This document shows, piece by piece, positions 38,290 through 49,865 of a DNA stretch of 64,000 nucleotides; position 1 is the first letter of the stretch; every line of letters begins with the position of its first letter. This stretch comes from Solanum dulcamara (taxonomy: Eukaryota > Streptophyta > Magnoliopsida > Solanales > Solanaceae), in assembly GCF_947179165.1 (NCBI RefSeq), contig NC_077240.1, positions 60,299,501 through 60,363,500 of the forward strand. The letters are read 5' to 3'. The position numbers were made by a program, and so were the translations under genes. The notes beneath the pieces were generated by a model. That model saw nothing but the letters and a program-made list of their open reading frames with translations, did no database searches and had not been told where the DNA came from.

Positions 38290-38785
38290 TTAGGGCCCTC
38301 TACCTCTATAGGAAATTCTATCCCAAGAGTACTACCCCTTACTACCATATTCAACAAACCTCGAGACCTAATAAAGAAATACCCAATACATCGTACATTC
38401 ACCCATTGCCATCAACACTACATTCAAGCCTAGTTCTATAATCGCTCTAATACACTCACTTAAAACCCTTAACAAGAAGTCATCAATAGCCTACTACACT
38501 CACTCACATATCTACAACCACACATTAAAGCCTACCATTCTAACCACTTTATAGATCCCTTGAAGTCAACATCACTTAATAATTTTCATGTCTACCTTAG
38601 CATCTCTATATCCTCATTGGTATTCACTCCTACCAAAGTCACACCACTATACTCTTACCTATCTATTGCACATAAAAAGGTTTCATCTAGCTCTTTCTCA
38701 TGTCTATAACCTTAAATGGACCAAACACACCACAATTATCACAATACGGAACACCAACTTTTCCCCCAATCTTTTCTAACTCATC
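38290..38785. other. Non-pol insert in element C, shared with element B interior
   Basis: The pol linker stops at NVDGL and HSS on one side (about 38785-38850) and resumes at VYWWNG (38289). The 0.5 kb between is not pol but matches the interior of B (about 15636-15955 joined to 18046-18215), with phrases such as aagcctaccattctaaccac and actcttacctatctatt in both. No TSD or terminal repeat is obvious. Confidence 0.65.
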
Positions 38786-39560
38786 CATTAAGAGCTATGA
38801 ACCTTACTCAATATCATTTCTCATAGTCCATCAACATTGCGACATACAACCAACCTTGGTAATGAAATACTCCATCTCCCCCTTATGAGTGAACCTCGAT
38901 CTTCTCATCAACCATCAGTTTATCATCCACTACCAATCATAATTCTAGATTATTTCAAACAAAAAAACCACACTCATTAGAATCACTCAATCTTACCCCC
39001 AAATGGGCCAATCAATGAACATCTTTAACTAACTCCTTATCATCTTCCACATGAGCAACACTATCCATATACAACTGGCTAAGAGCATTAGCTACAATAT
39101 TTGCCTTACCCGGATGGTACAATACACTCATGTCATAGTTTTTTAGGAGTTCAAGCCACCTCCTTTGTCTAAGGTTCAAGTCTGTTTGGCTAAATACATA
39201 TTACAAGATTTTATGGTTGGTAAACACATCAACATGCACCCCATAAAGATAATGGCGCCAAATTTTCAAAGTAAATACAACCGCCGCAAGTTCAAGATCA
39301 TGGGTTGGATAGTTCCTTTCATGCACTTTAAGTTGCCTAGAGCCATAGGCTATAACCTTACCATGTTGCATCAAGACGCAACCCAAACTAACACGTGTGC
39401 ATCACAATAAACAATAAACCCATCCGAACCCTTGGGCATTGTCAAATAGGAGCCAACGTGAGACGATCCTTCAATATTTGGAAACTCTTCTCACATTCAT
39501 CCGACCATTAAGATTTCACCCTCTTTTGGATTAACTTAGTTAAAGGCGAGGCATTAGATG
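38786..39560 (-). pseudogene. Element C RNase H and linker
   Basis: Right to left: RNase H with [39 protein letters not shown] and [14 protein letters not shown] (39201-39386), then YHPGKANIVANALSQLY and the linker ending GGDGVFHYQG and NVDGL. The order is normal up to the insert at 38785. Confidence 0.83.
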
Positions 39561-40167
39561 AAAATCCTTCAACGAACCTTCTATAGTGTCCGGTTAAGCC
39601 TAAAAAGCTTCTAATGTCTGAAGGGGATAATGGTCTAGGCTAATTATTAACCACCTCTATTTTTTGTATCTACTTTAATCCCATCACCGGATACCACATG
39701 GCAAAGAAATGCAACTTTCCTCAGCCAAAACTCGCACTTACTAAATTTAGCAAATAATTTCTTCTCTCTTAATGTTTGCAACATAATCCTTAAGTGACCC
39801 ATTGTGATCTTCCTCATTTTGAGAATAAATCAAGATGTCATCAATGAACACCACTATAAACATGTTCAAGTATGGTTTAAAAATACAGTTCATCAAATCT
39901 ATGAATATCATGGGAGCATTAGTCAAACCAAATGATATTACTACACATTCAAAATGACCATACCTTGTTCGAAAAGCCATTTTAGGAATATCACACTCCC
40001 TTAACCTCAATTGATGATAACCGAAATGGAGGTCAATCTTAGAAAAGTAGATTTTTCCTTGTAATTGATCAAACAAGTCATCTATCCTTGGAATGCGATA
40101 GTAAATCTTTATTGTGACCTTATTCAATTATCGGTAGTCTATACACATATGAAGTGGCCCATCCTTC
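39561..40167 (-). pseudogene. Element C reverse transcriptase, main part
   Basis: 39747-40127 reads [61 protein letters not shown] and [14 protein letters not shown]; the FIDD box is at about 39838-39849. [15 protein letters not shown] thumb sequence follows to 39650. The DYRQLN Gln is a TAA stop (near 40131), matching the stop at the same codon in element A. Cut at 40167 by the nested LTR. Confidence 0.87.
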
Positions 40168-43100
40168 TATAACACCCCATAAATTTTTTCGCAAAGACTA
40201 GAACATTTCTTCACATGTGTGTAGACTCGAACTGTATGACTTGTAATTTTATATATGAGTTAGGATTAATTCCTAAGTACTTAAAGTGTGTTAGATGTAT
40301 TTATGGGTCATAAGGGATCTCTAACACCAAGTCGAGTCCAAAGAATTCCAATCTATTAAGTTTTCAGAGGAGTTAGTATAAGGGTTAACATCAGATGACC
40401 ATATCTCTTTCAATATAATGAAATGGGTAGCCCATAACCTACCAAATTAAAGGTCTTTGAGTCTTATTTCCAATGCCACCAAGATTTCAATTTTTGGAGT
40501 TCGGAATCAAAAGTTATGACCATTTTACTATAGACTAGTACTGCAGAAATTTCAGGCCTGGGCGACCACTGCGCGAATTTTAGGCTTGGCACTCCAGTGG
40601 CGCCCGGCGCCACTATAGCGCCAGAAAACAGCCTCAGTAGTTTGTTCCTTGGCGCGACATGCCACTATTAGATGTTCAGGGTTTTAAGCCCATTTTGGCT
40701 TGGCGCTGCAGTGGCGCGACACACCACTATAGCGCCAACAAGATTTTTTGCCTAGTTTTTCAGATTTTGAAGAGGGGCAACTTGGACATTTTCCCTAAAC
40801 ATATATACACTAACATAAGACGTTTTAGGGTCATTTTTTTTCATCCTCCTCACCTCCAAAGAAACCCTAACCTTCACCCTTTTCTCTCAAATCATCTCCA
40901 ATAAGATTTGCCCTAAAAAATTCAAGGATTCAAGCTTCCCATTGAAGACCCAACAACAAGGTTTCTTCAAAATCTACTCTAAGGTATGTAAGGCTAACCT
41001 AAAATATGGATTGAGTTCTTCTATATGCCCCATAGATGTGTTGGGTGAAAATGGTGAAAAGCTTGAACCTCCCATGGAGGTTTTCTTGAATTTTTCCCAA
41101 AATTATAGAAAGATTTTCTTTTTACTATTAATTGATTGATGATTTTCATGACTTGAATTACTAAATAGTATCTTTCATATTATTGACTACAAATGAATGT
41201 TTGTATATAAATTCATATGTATTGATGGTGTTCTTGAGTTGAGTTTTGTTAAGAGTATGGATTCATGTATTCATTCACATGAACCCAAGGTGAGATTTCT
41301 TTTGTCATAATTGTCTTGAGGTTGAGATTGATGGTTCTTGTGTATATATATTGATTGAAATGAAAAGAATGAATTGGAATAGTTATGAATGTGAATGGCA
41401 TAAAAAGAAATGAAAACCTTGGTAGAGCTAAAATGTCATTTTTGTTTCTGTGAATGGAGTATAAAATTAAATAAAATTTTTGGAGCAAGGTGTTTGATAA
41501 TGATGTGAATGATGATGGTTGATGGTGATGTGAATGATAATGTTTGATGATGGTGTGAATAATGATGTGAATGGTGGTTATTTAACATATGTAGAATGAT
41601 TGATGAAGAGGTTATGTTAATGAGGATATTGTGTGATGAAGTGGATTGGAGTCTAATGTGATTATGTGAATTGCATAATTTAATTTGATTGGAGTCTATG
41701 AACATTTTGAAAATAAATGAGCTTTTGAGAAGGAGTTTTAAATAAATAATTTGTGAACATTTTGCATAAGTTATTTATACACTATTTTTGAGTTTAAAGA
41801 ATGATTATTTTCATCTATGATTTAAAAATAGTTTAAGCATGAGTTGAGTTTGAGAAGTCTTTTAATTATGTTTGAACATGAGTATTTTGAGTATAAACGA
41901 GTTAAGTATTTTTACATAAAAATGTCTATTTTGAGTTTGAGTTGAGGAGTTGAAATTATGTTCTAAATGCATCTAATATTTTCTGCATTCATTGAGTTGA
42001 GATGGTATTAAATTCAGAAAGAAGAGTTTGATGATTTAAATGAGTTGATTGGGAAAGAAGGTCCAATGAGACCAGATTGATTGAGGTTTGAAAAGAGTCC
42101 AATGAGACTAAATGAGTTGATTTGAAATTAAGTCCTAAGAGACTAAATGAATATTTTGAATATTTTACTCACTTGATAGATATGTGCATATTGAGTCTTG
42201 GGAGGAGTATCGACCACCGAATTGGGTAAGAGTATAGTCCATGATCGAATCCCATAAACTACGCCGCCAATGTAGGAAGGGATTGGACCATTAAAATCGG
42301 ATGTTTCCCATAAGATCGAACCCTTAAAGTCGGATGTTTCCCATTGTATTATCCTGAAATGATAGAACTTGACTGATCGATGGAATCCATGATTGGTTGA
42401 TTTGTTCATGCCCTAGCAAGGTATGGACGGATGTGCCAACGACGTGGCTCGTTGTGCATCACCTACTTATAGGTGGTGGGATTGTTGTCGGTTAGAAAAA
42501 CTCCTAAATTGAGTGGATTGTGCATGATTTGATTGGTTTGATTGAGCTTGTTGATAATTGAGTTGGATTATATAACATTATTAAGTTTTAATTTGCATAT
42601 TTATTGAGTTGGGTCCTTTGACTTGATTGTTGAGTTGATTGTATATGATTGGATTGGATTAGGTGATATATGATGGATTGGGTTAAATAATATGTGATTG
42701 GATAGTGTACGACTGGATTGGATTGGATTAGATGATATGTGATTGGGTTGAATAGAACGGTATGTGATTGGATGGGATCGAATTATAAATGATTTGATTG
42801 AACTGGTATTATTCTACGTTGAGGTATGTTTCATTCTGCCATATTACATACTCGTACATTCCATGTACTGACGTCCATTTGGACCTGCATCGTTTCATGA
42901 TGCAGAGATAGGTTTAAGAGATTGTCAATAGGAGAGCCATTGAGGATCTATTCGCACTCAGCGTATTGGTGAGTCCTCCCCTATATTCGGGGGACACCAC
43001 TTATGTTATTCTTGCATCGAGTTAGCCCTTTTCATTTGGATTTGAGGTAGCCATGAACATATTATTGGCATCAATTAAATAGTAGTGATAGAGGCTTCAT

Positions 43101-43383
43101 AGACTAGATAGTGATGGGTCGATTGAGTATTTTCTTTCCTTAAATTGTTCTTGTCAAACTATTTTAATGACAAAGAGTGGAGTTTGATTTCTTGGCCCAT
43201 GACCATTCTTTCTTAAGTTAGATCGATGATTTGGATTGCCTACTAAATTATTTCTTTATTTCAAACTTTCCACTGATTGATTGCTATTGAATGGATGTGT
43301 GATTGGACTAAGTGGTTCGCTTGGGGACCAGAAATGGTCTTCGAATGTTGGCCACGTCTAGAGTACCCTCCCGGGGCGTGACA
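40168..43383 (+). repeat. LTR inserted in C pol (probable solo LTR), 3.2 kb
   Basis: Starts tataacacccc (TG decayed to TA) and ends gggcgtgaca. The flanks ccttc (40163-40167) and cctta (43384-43388) are a 4/5 TSD, and removing the block restores the RT frame across the KDG region. No internal coding is seen. GC-rich palindromes at 40565-40745, TATA-like catatatacac at 40799-40809, CT-rich leader with aaccctaacc, donor-like AAGGTATGTAAGG at 40980-40992, and TTGGA repeats at 42640-42740. Related to B, F and 62873. Confidence 0.85.
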
Positions 43384-43545
43384 CCTTATTTCTAACAACA
43401 ACATGGGAGCACCGCATGGTGAAATACTTAGCCTTATAAAACCCTTATTAGTATCAATCCTCCTTTGGATTTGATCTCTTCTTAGAGGCATTTCTAAAAG
43501 TCGCAAAGAAATATTGTTAGGGGGAAAATACCTAGAGTATGCTCT
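43384..43545 (-). pseudogene. Element C reverse transcriptase, N-terminal piece
   Basis: Reads IDTNKGFIRLSISPCGAPML, the RT entry motif with Trp of SPWGAP changed to Cys, and continues into the frame at 40167. Upstream of it the sequence changes within about 40 bp to leader DNA, so protease and gag have been deleted. Confidence 0.78.
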
Positions 43546-43703
43546 ATCGCACGACATGAATTATAAAAGAAGTAAAGATTTTCTAAAAAGCCTCAAAGCC
43601 TCCTCATAGATGTGGTGCACTTTACACCCATTAATAAGACTCTACTTGACGCGTCATGTTGGACACCCTAGGACACTTGAACCTTGTGCTTTGATATCAA
43701 ATT
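43546..43703 (-). other. Element C leader and PBS
   Basis: PBS at 43688-43699 reads TGATATCAAAGC on the minus strand, two changes from the initiator-Met consensus. The leader carries aagactctacttgac (43636-43650) and gtggtgcactt (43613-43623), both shared with E and, in part, B. Confidence 0.8.
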
Positions 43704-45834
43704 TGTCACAATCCGACCTAGGGCCTAGTCGTAACATGGCGGTCAAAACCTCGAAAGGCTCCAACCAAGCCTCTTGTTCATATCATAAGCATACATAAGG
43801 TAAAGTAAAAGCAGAAACATCATAAAAGAGTCTAAACTATGAATAGTAAATAAAGAATGTCACATGACAAAATAGACTCGAAACATTTATCAAACTAGAT
43901 GCCTCTACTCATGAACATGGGGGGGGGGGGGCTAAGACATGTCCCTAGCTCACCCTCAATATGCAACATAACAAATGTCTTTGAAAATAATAACCAACTC
44001 GATGACTAGTCCTTGATAAATAAGGACTCACCACAAACACCGCAGAATAGAAAAGCTTAACTAGCCACGTGGATGAATATGATCTTCAACCTCAACCCCT
44101 ACATTATGAGACAATGTATACAAAAAGTAAGCATTAGTACGTTGTAATGTACTAAGTATGAGGTATGACATGCAACGTAAATCGTGGGATGCAATGGTCA
44201 AGTAAAACACATGATAAGATGAGATAAGTAAAGTCATGAGAAAATCATAATGACCAAAGTATTTAAAAAGCATAATTTAAATCATGACATACATAAGAGA
44301 TCATACATATATGGGATAGAAACCATAACCCACAATAAGACTATGCGAGCTATAACATGGAATCTTGTTGTCTCTCCATACAACAAAGAAAAGGGGAATC
44401 TACTTGCCAAGGTAGACTCTACCCCGCTAGGCGGGTTATACATACGCTATATATGGATCCAATATCTAGGCCATGAAGGTAACCTACAGTGACACATCGT
44501 TTAAGAGACATGAGGTTTCTACTATGTCTTTTGGCAGCACCCCCACCTTAAGTCCACTCGATGTTAAGTCAAATTCCATGGAATGCATACATAGCATAGA
44601 AATCATAATTTCATATATCATAGTCATAATCATAAGTTTGAAATCATAGAGTAGCCCAATTTCATAGCATAAGTAAAATGCGGGTATTGTCCTTCCACAT
44701 TACAAATTATACATACATAGTTCATATAATTAGGCCTTAAGGCACCACATTGGGCCCTAAGTCACCTTTTCCATAATTTTCATGAAAATCATAATTTGAA
44801 ACATGCTTATAGTCTATGATCATAATTGAAATACATAATCATAATTCATACTTGGAAATTAGGGTAAAACATGAATGCATGATCAATTGACTTGAAAACA
44901 TACATGATCATATACATTCTATCAGTCCATACATAATTCATAAGGATAATATCATTTGGAAGTATAATTGAAAATACTCATAATTAATATCATGAACCCT
45001 AGAGATCAATGTAGGAGAATTCATGGAAAAACTCTTCAATTCAATGCAATAACCATCAATTTATATTAAAATAGACTCATAATCATAATTTTAATCATAA
45101 TTCATGCAATTGGAATAGAGATCATAAAAACCATAAAGTACCATACTTTAATTTGATAGAAAATTTGAGAATTTGATTGAGCTTCATGGATAAAAGAATC
45201 CAAGAATCAATACCCACATACCTTGAGTGAGAAAACAAAATAATTTGGAAGAACTTGAGAGTTTTGATGGAGAGCTTGAGTGAATTTCTTTGAAGTCTTC
45301 AATGGAGTCCTTGAGAGTCTTTTGTAGAGAGAGAAATATTTGAGTAGGTGAATTATAGACGAATGAATAGAATTAAAGGTTTAGGGTAGTTTAAAGAGTA
45401 GAATTAGGCCCTAAATATGTCTAGGTTCATTAACTAACAATTTGGGAAAATTCTAAAGTGCCATTACTTAAAAACTGAATTTGGACAAAAACCATGGCCC
45501 AGGTCTGCGACGTGGAGGTGTTCCCTGAAAGGCCAATTTTGAGCGAATGAGATTTTCTGCCAGATTTTGACTCGGGGAAAACTTCACTGAATGGGAGCAA
45601 GTCCATGACGCGGAGATGCCGCGCACTTCACTATTTTGCGCAGTTTCTTGAAAAATCTATCTTTCGATATACGGGTCTTAAAAATTCATCGAGACCATTT
45701 TTCTGTAGGTTTTGACCCTCTGATTGATATTTTAGACTTGAATTTGCCAAAAAGATCAAGGATAATTTATTACATGAGCAGCTTATTCTCAATGCATTCT
45801 TAAGGCACTTGTGAGCATTTTGAGGAATGTTATA
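43704..45834 (-). repeat. Element C 5' LTR
   Basis: Starts tgtcacaatcc and ends gaatgttata (CA decayed to TA); the TSD fixes the right end. Full-length copy for this family (2131 bp), like the solo LTR at 15956. It holds a run of 13 G at 43919-43931 where the sister LTR has gggcgtggg. Donor-like motif at 45213-45225. GCG patch at 45500-45625 (aggtctgcgacgtgg, gacgcggagatgccgcgc). Confidence 0.9.
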
Positions 45835-45839
45835 GGTAG

Positions 45840-46060
45840 TATTTGTGTTGAAGTTGTGGCATCATTACTTGTATGGTGTGCATTGTGAGGTATTCACCGA
45901 TCATTGGAATCTTCAGTACATCTTCAGTTAGAGGGATCTAAACTTGATACAGTGCATATTGTTTGAGCTATTGAAGGTTTATGACATGACTATCTTGTAT
46001 CATTTGGGGAAGGCTAATGTGGTGGCCGATTCTTTGAGTAGGAAGGCTCCTAATATGGGG
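45840..46060 (+). pseudogene. Element D RNase H, right part
   Basis: Continues from 35519: LKLWHHYLYGVHCEVFTDH, QYIFS with stops at former Gln/Trp, then ELLKVYDMTILYHLGKANVV and ADSLSRKAPNMG. The last motif is the standard RNase H end. The TSD GGTAG at 45835-45839 explains the five-base overlap with the left part. Confidence 0.88.
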
Positions 46061-46763
46061 AGTCTCGTAGTGATTAGTATGGAAAAGAGTCCCTTGGCTA
46101 GGGATGTTCAAAGATTAGCCAACAACTTTGCCCAATTGTGGGTTTCTGACAAGAGTGGAGGATTAATTGCTTTTATTGAGGCTCGTTCTTCATTAGTTTA
46201 GCAAATTCGGAAGCGACAGTTTGAGGATGAGAATTTATGTCTCATTCGAGACAAGGTGTTGAGGGGTAAAGCCAAGGAGGCTAGACTTGACTCAGATGGA
46301 GTGTAAGGATTGAGGGTAGGATTTGTGTGCCCAAGGTGGGTGATTTCATCAGATTGATTCTAAAAGAGGCTCATTATTCAAGATATTCTATTTACCTGGG
46401 TGCGGCGAATATGTATCATGATCTTATCCATAACTATTGGTATTGTGAGATGAAGAAGGATATTACAGAGTTTGTATCCAAGTGTTTGACTTGCCAATAG
46501 GTCAAGTGTGAGCATCAGCGTCCTAGAGGTATGAATCGGAGGATTCCCATTCCTACTTGAAAGTGGGAGTGGATCATCATGGACTATGTTGTAAGTTTAC
46601 CTCCTACCATGGATGGTTATGATTTTATATGAGTGGTTGTTGAAAAATTGACCAAGTCTGCCTATTTCATTCCAGTTAGGGTGAAGTACATCGCGGAGAA
46701 TCTAGCCCAATTTTATATCAGTCAGATCATTTGGCTTCATGGTGTCCCGGTATCCATTGTTTC
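46061..46763 (+). pseudogene. Element D integrase, left part
   Basis: After a linker (SLVVISMEKSPLARDVQRLA), the HHCC finger is read as AHYSRYSIYLGAANMYHD and CLTCQ-VKCEHQRP. The core starts at about 46560 with KWEWIIMDYVV and MVVEKLTKSAYFIPV, where the first triad Asp appears as Glu. It runs to VSIVS at 46763, where E is inserted. Confidence 0.85.
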
Positions 46764-49700
46764 TGTCACGACCCAACCCCGTAGGCCGCGATTAGGGTCC
46801 GACCTAGGCCCCCGTATACATACCTATCAGCTACACTTAAGTTGAACTGTGTGTGATGTGATACTATACACAAAAACCTCAATGGTTTAAAACTTTTTCA
46901 TATACATGTAGCCTCTTTCATTCGTATTATATCATAAAAGGTCAAACGAGCCGACAAGGATGCCATAACATAAAAATGTTTACAACGTGCTATATAGGCA
47001 CAGTCAGAACAAACTCATAAATAACCCATATATACATGTCTAGAGACCTCTAAGAATAATAACTGCATCATATGGCGGGATAGGGCCCCCACCGTACCCC
47101 TGAATAAATAAATATGTACATCAAATGACCAGTATCAAATCCTAGGCTCCAGAAGAGTGGAGCACTTCCAACATAGCTGAGAGGAACTCCTAAGCTAACA
47201 GATCTCCAAAATGAACATATGTACCTGCGGGCATGAAACGCAGCCCCCCAAAGAAATGGGGGTTAGTATGATATATGTACTGAGTATATAAGCATAACAT
47301 AACTGAGATAACAACTAAAACAAGGATATAGGAAACCAAGTATAACATTTAATAGGGTACTGTACCTGAACCTTACAAAATAAAGTCATGTATACCACTG
47401 TCACGTACTGTATCCGGCTCGCTTGGGGACTCGGTGTTACAAACACATCATTTATCATGATAGGTATATATATGCCATTAACGCTGTGGGACATACAACC
47501 CGATCCCTGTATATAGAAAGTATATGCCGAGGAACGACGACCCGATCCATGTATCATATAATAATGCCGAGGAATAATGGCCCGATCCATATATCGTATA
47601 ACAATGCTGAGGAATGATGGCCTGATCTGTATATCATATAATAATGCCGAGGAACGACGACTCGATCCGTATATCATATAATAATTCTGAGGTACGACGG
47701 CCCGATCCGTAAATAACATAACATGCCATGGAACGTACGGTCCGATCCTTACATAGCAAAATATGTTGAGGTACGTTCGACCCAATCCATATATATCATA
47801 ATGCATATACGTGTACGTAAAACTCTATAAAATATAAAACATCCCACATATATCATCATAAAGCATGTTTAAGATCCCCTAGGTATAGGAGCTTACACAT
47901 CCCAACACTATTCAACCTATAGAAGGCTTAAGGGTCGTAATTCAACTACTTCAAGGCCCTTATTATTAACAAGTGATTACAAGTCCTGAATCACATCCAA
48001 AATCTATAAATGAAACTATCTCTAACTCATATCACATATAATTTCACCTAAAATTAAGTCATTCTAAAGGAAAGAAGAGATAGGCATTACATGTACTACT
48101 TTTCATCACATAGAAGACTTAAAAGCAACAACTCAGCTATTACAGGAGTTCTAACATCAAGAAGTAAACGAGAGTTTCAATTTATATTCAGGGTTTTATG
48201 AATGGATTGCATACCAAATACCATATACATATCATTCATAACTTACACCTAAGACATGCCAAAAGAAAAGAAGGATATCTCTACATATTTATTCCAAAAA
48301 CACGCCAAAAGAAAGCTTCACATACCTCATATGGACTTCTCTTAATCACATCCACGTCGTCGTCCTCCAAACTTATTTAACATGGAAGAAAGGAAAGTAT
48401 CAATAACCTTAAACTTTTTAGCGCCTCCGGTTGCACCTTAGTATTCACATAACTCATTTCCTCGCTCGCCTCTTCGACTAGTTCCTTAACTCGTTTAAAG
48501 AGTTACCGGAAATTGGGCAGCATCTCCCCTATAATATGCCCTATCCGAATTCCCAATTACATACCTAATTACTAAAGCCAACCAACAACAACAACCTTCA
48601 GCTCATATAAAAGTAAAACATGGCAACATTACACAATATAAACTCCACCCAACTTGCTGAAAATTGTAATACCAAAATACTTGCTGAAAATTGTAATACC
48701 AAAATAGGGTTTCTAGTCTTTGTTTTACAAAACCTTTAATTATACGAAATGAGGGGTCGTGTGGATGAAACCAGTAGAACCGACACCCTTTTTAAAATAC
48801 ATTTAGGTCCTGCAACACATAACCACACACCTGCAGCAGCACCCCACACGCACAACACCCCATTTCGTCTACAATTTAACTACTACGACTTCACTTTTGA
48901 TTATTTCTATCATCAAGCATTTACATGACTTTTTTTATACTTCCAGCAGTATAAAAGGTATATAATACACTACATAACAACCCCATAAATTCCAAATTTA
49001 AAGGACAAGTCTTACCTTACCCAAAATTAGCCAAAACTCACCAAAACTCGCCTCGGAACTTCTCTAGTCACGCTGAAATTGTGTGGACTGTTTGCTGTCC
49101 GTTTTGGCTGCACCAAGTCATGATGTTATACTTATAATACCTCTATATCATCATGGTATACTCTGGATAATTAATTTACGGAACAAATTTGGAACTTACT
49201 TATTTTTTTCCTCCTAGCCGCCACACTTTTCTCTCCAAGTTTAGGGTTTGTTTTCTTTGTTTTGCTGAAGATTTAGGTGCAGGAACTGAAGTATATTTTA
49301 CATATACATACATATATGTGGTCCCAAGAGGTGACACGTGTCATATCCTAAGGGGGACACATGTCCAGCCCCTATTGGGCCACTGTATCCATGCATTAAA
49401 GGAGGGGATGCCACGTGGTAGTAGGGCCTACCTCCCACAATAAGGTGGGTCACCTACTTGACCCCAAGAAGGTGGGTCACCTTCTTGCTTGAGGTGCTGC
49501 CACGCGTCACTCCTCTATTGGCTGCCACATGTCGTCTTTTCCCCTTCCTCGTGGGTTCCTAATCTCATCTTATTTTAGGAGCCTATGTAATCCATGCTAC
49601 GTAAGCTTAGTATGTCCTCAAGTAGCTCAAGTATGTAAGACCTCTAAGTTGGTAGTTTACGTAGGTAAATTGAGTCCTATGACTCCTTATTTGGCCTCCA

Positions 49701-49865
49701 ATTCCTTTCGAATTCTTATGACTCTATTTCCAACCCTCTCTACTGTGGGGTAACACAATCTCCCTTCCTTAGAGTCGTTTGATAGTGCCGTAGATTATCC
49801 GGCTCACATGATAATGTCTAAGGAACTTAAGAGACATTCTGAGCTCGAGAGTGTGGGGGGTAACA
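46764..49865 (-). repeat. Element E 3' LTR
   Basis: tgtcacgaccc to ggggtaaca, with the PPT complement tcctttcccccttt directly after. A 40-bp minisatellite of about seven units starts at 47524. Donor-like AGGTATGTGAAG (minus) at 48318-48329. G-box-like words acacgtgtc (49335-49344) and ccacgtgg (49410-49417) and palindromic ggtgggtcacc units (49444-49485) lie near the LTR start. A plus-oriented tataaaagg at 48951-48959 is repeated in the sister LTR. Confidence 0.92.
47524..47800 (-). repeat. 40-bp minisatellite in E 3' LTR
   Basis: Units start at about 47524, 47564, 47604, 47644, 47684, 47723 and 47763, each beginning atgccgagg or a variant and holding cgatcc and tatcata. Spacing is 39-40 bp. 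The same seven-unit array is in the 5' LTR from 51794. Confidence 0.9.

Larger units (their letters stand above)
35525..45834 (-). mobile_element. LTR retrotransposon C, Ty3/gypsy chromovirus, nested in D
   Basis: Flanked by perfect TSD GGTAG (35520-35524, 45835-45839). 3' LTR 35525-36835, PPT complement 36836-36855, chromodomain, integrase, an inserted segment, RNase H, RT, then a nested LTR (40168-43383), a short RT N-terminal piece, leader, PBS and 5' LTR 43704-45834. Gag and protease are absent: only about 300 bp lie between the RT N-terminus and the PBS, so C carries a large internal deletion besides the nested insertion. Confidence 0.92.

Noticed and set aside
38205..38888. Plus-strand open frames as small genes
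   Set aside because: They are antisense to integrase or lie in the non-coding block shared with B.
41249..41705. Open frames in the 40168 LTR
   Set aside because: Low-complexity translation of gatgatgtgaatgatg-like LTR sequence; no family likeness.
40168..43383. A complete retrotransposon inside C
   Set aside because: No internal region, PBS or coding; the ends match one LTR with near-TSD flanks, so a solo LTR fits better.
43919..43931. Run of 13 G as a G-quadruplex or regulatory site
   Set aside because: A single homopolymer; the sister LTR has gggcgtggg, so slippage or a sequencing artefact is likelier.
47524..47800. Regular 40-bp units as a CRISPR-like array
   Set aside because: Units are contiguous and similar throughout, with no unique spacers, and lie in a plant LTR.
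47315..47806. 163-codon minus-strand frame in the E LTR as a protein
   Set aside because: It reads through the 40-bp minisatellite, whose length creates a repeating peptide; the same region in the other LTR is interrupted.
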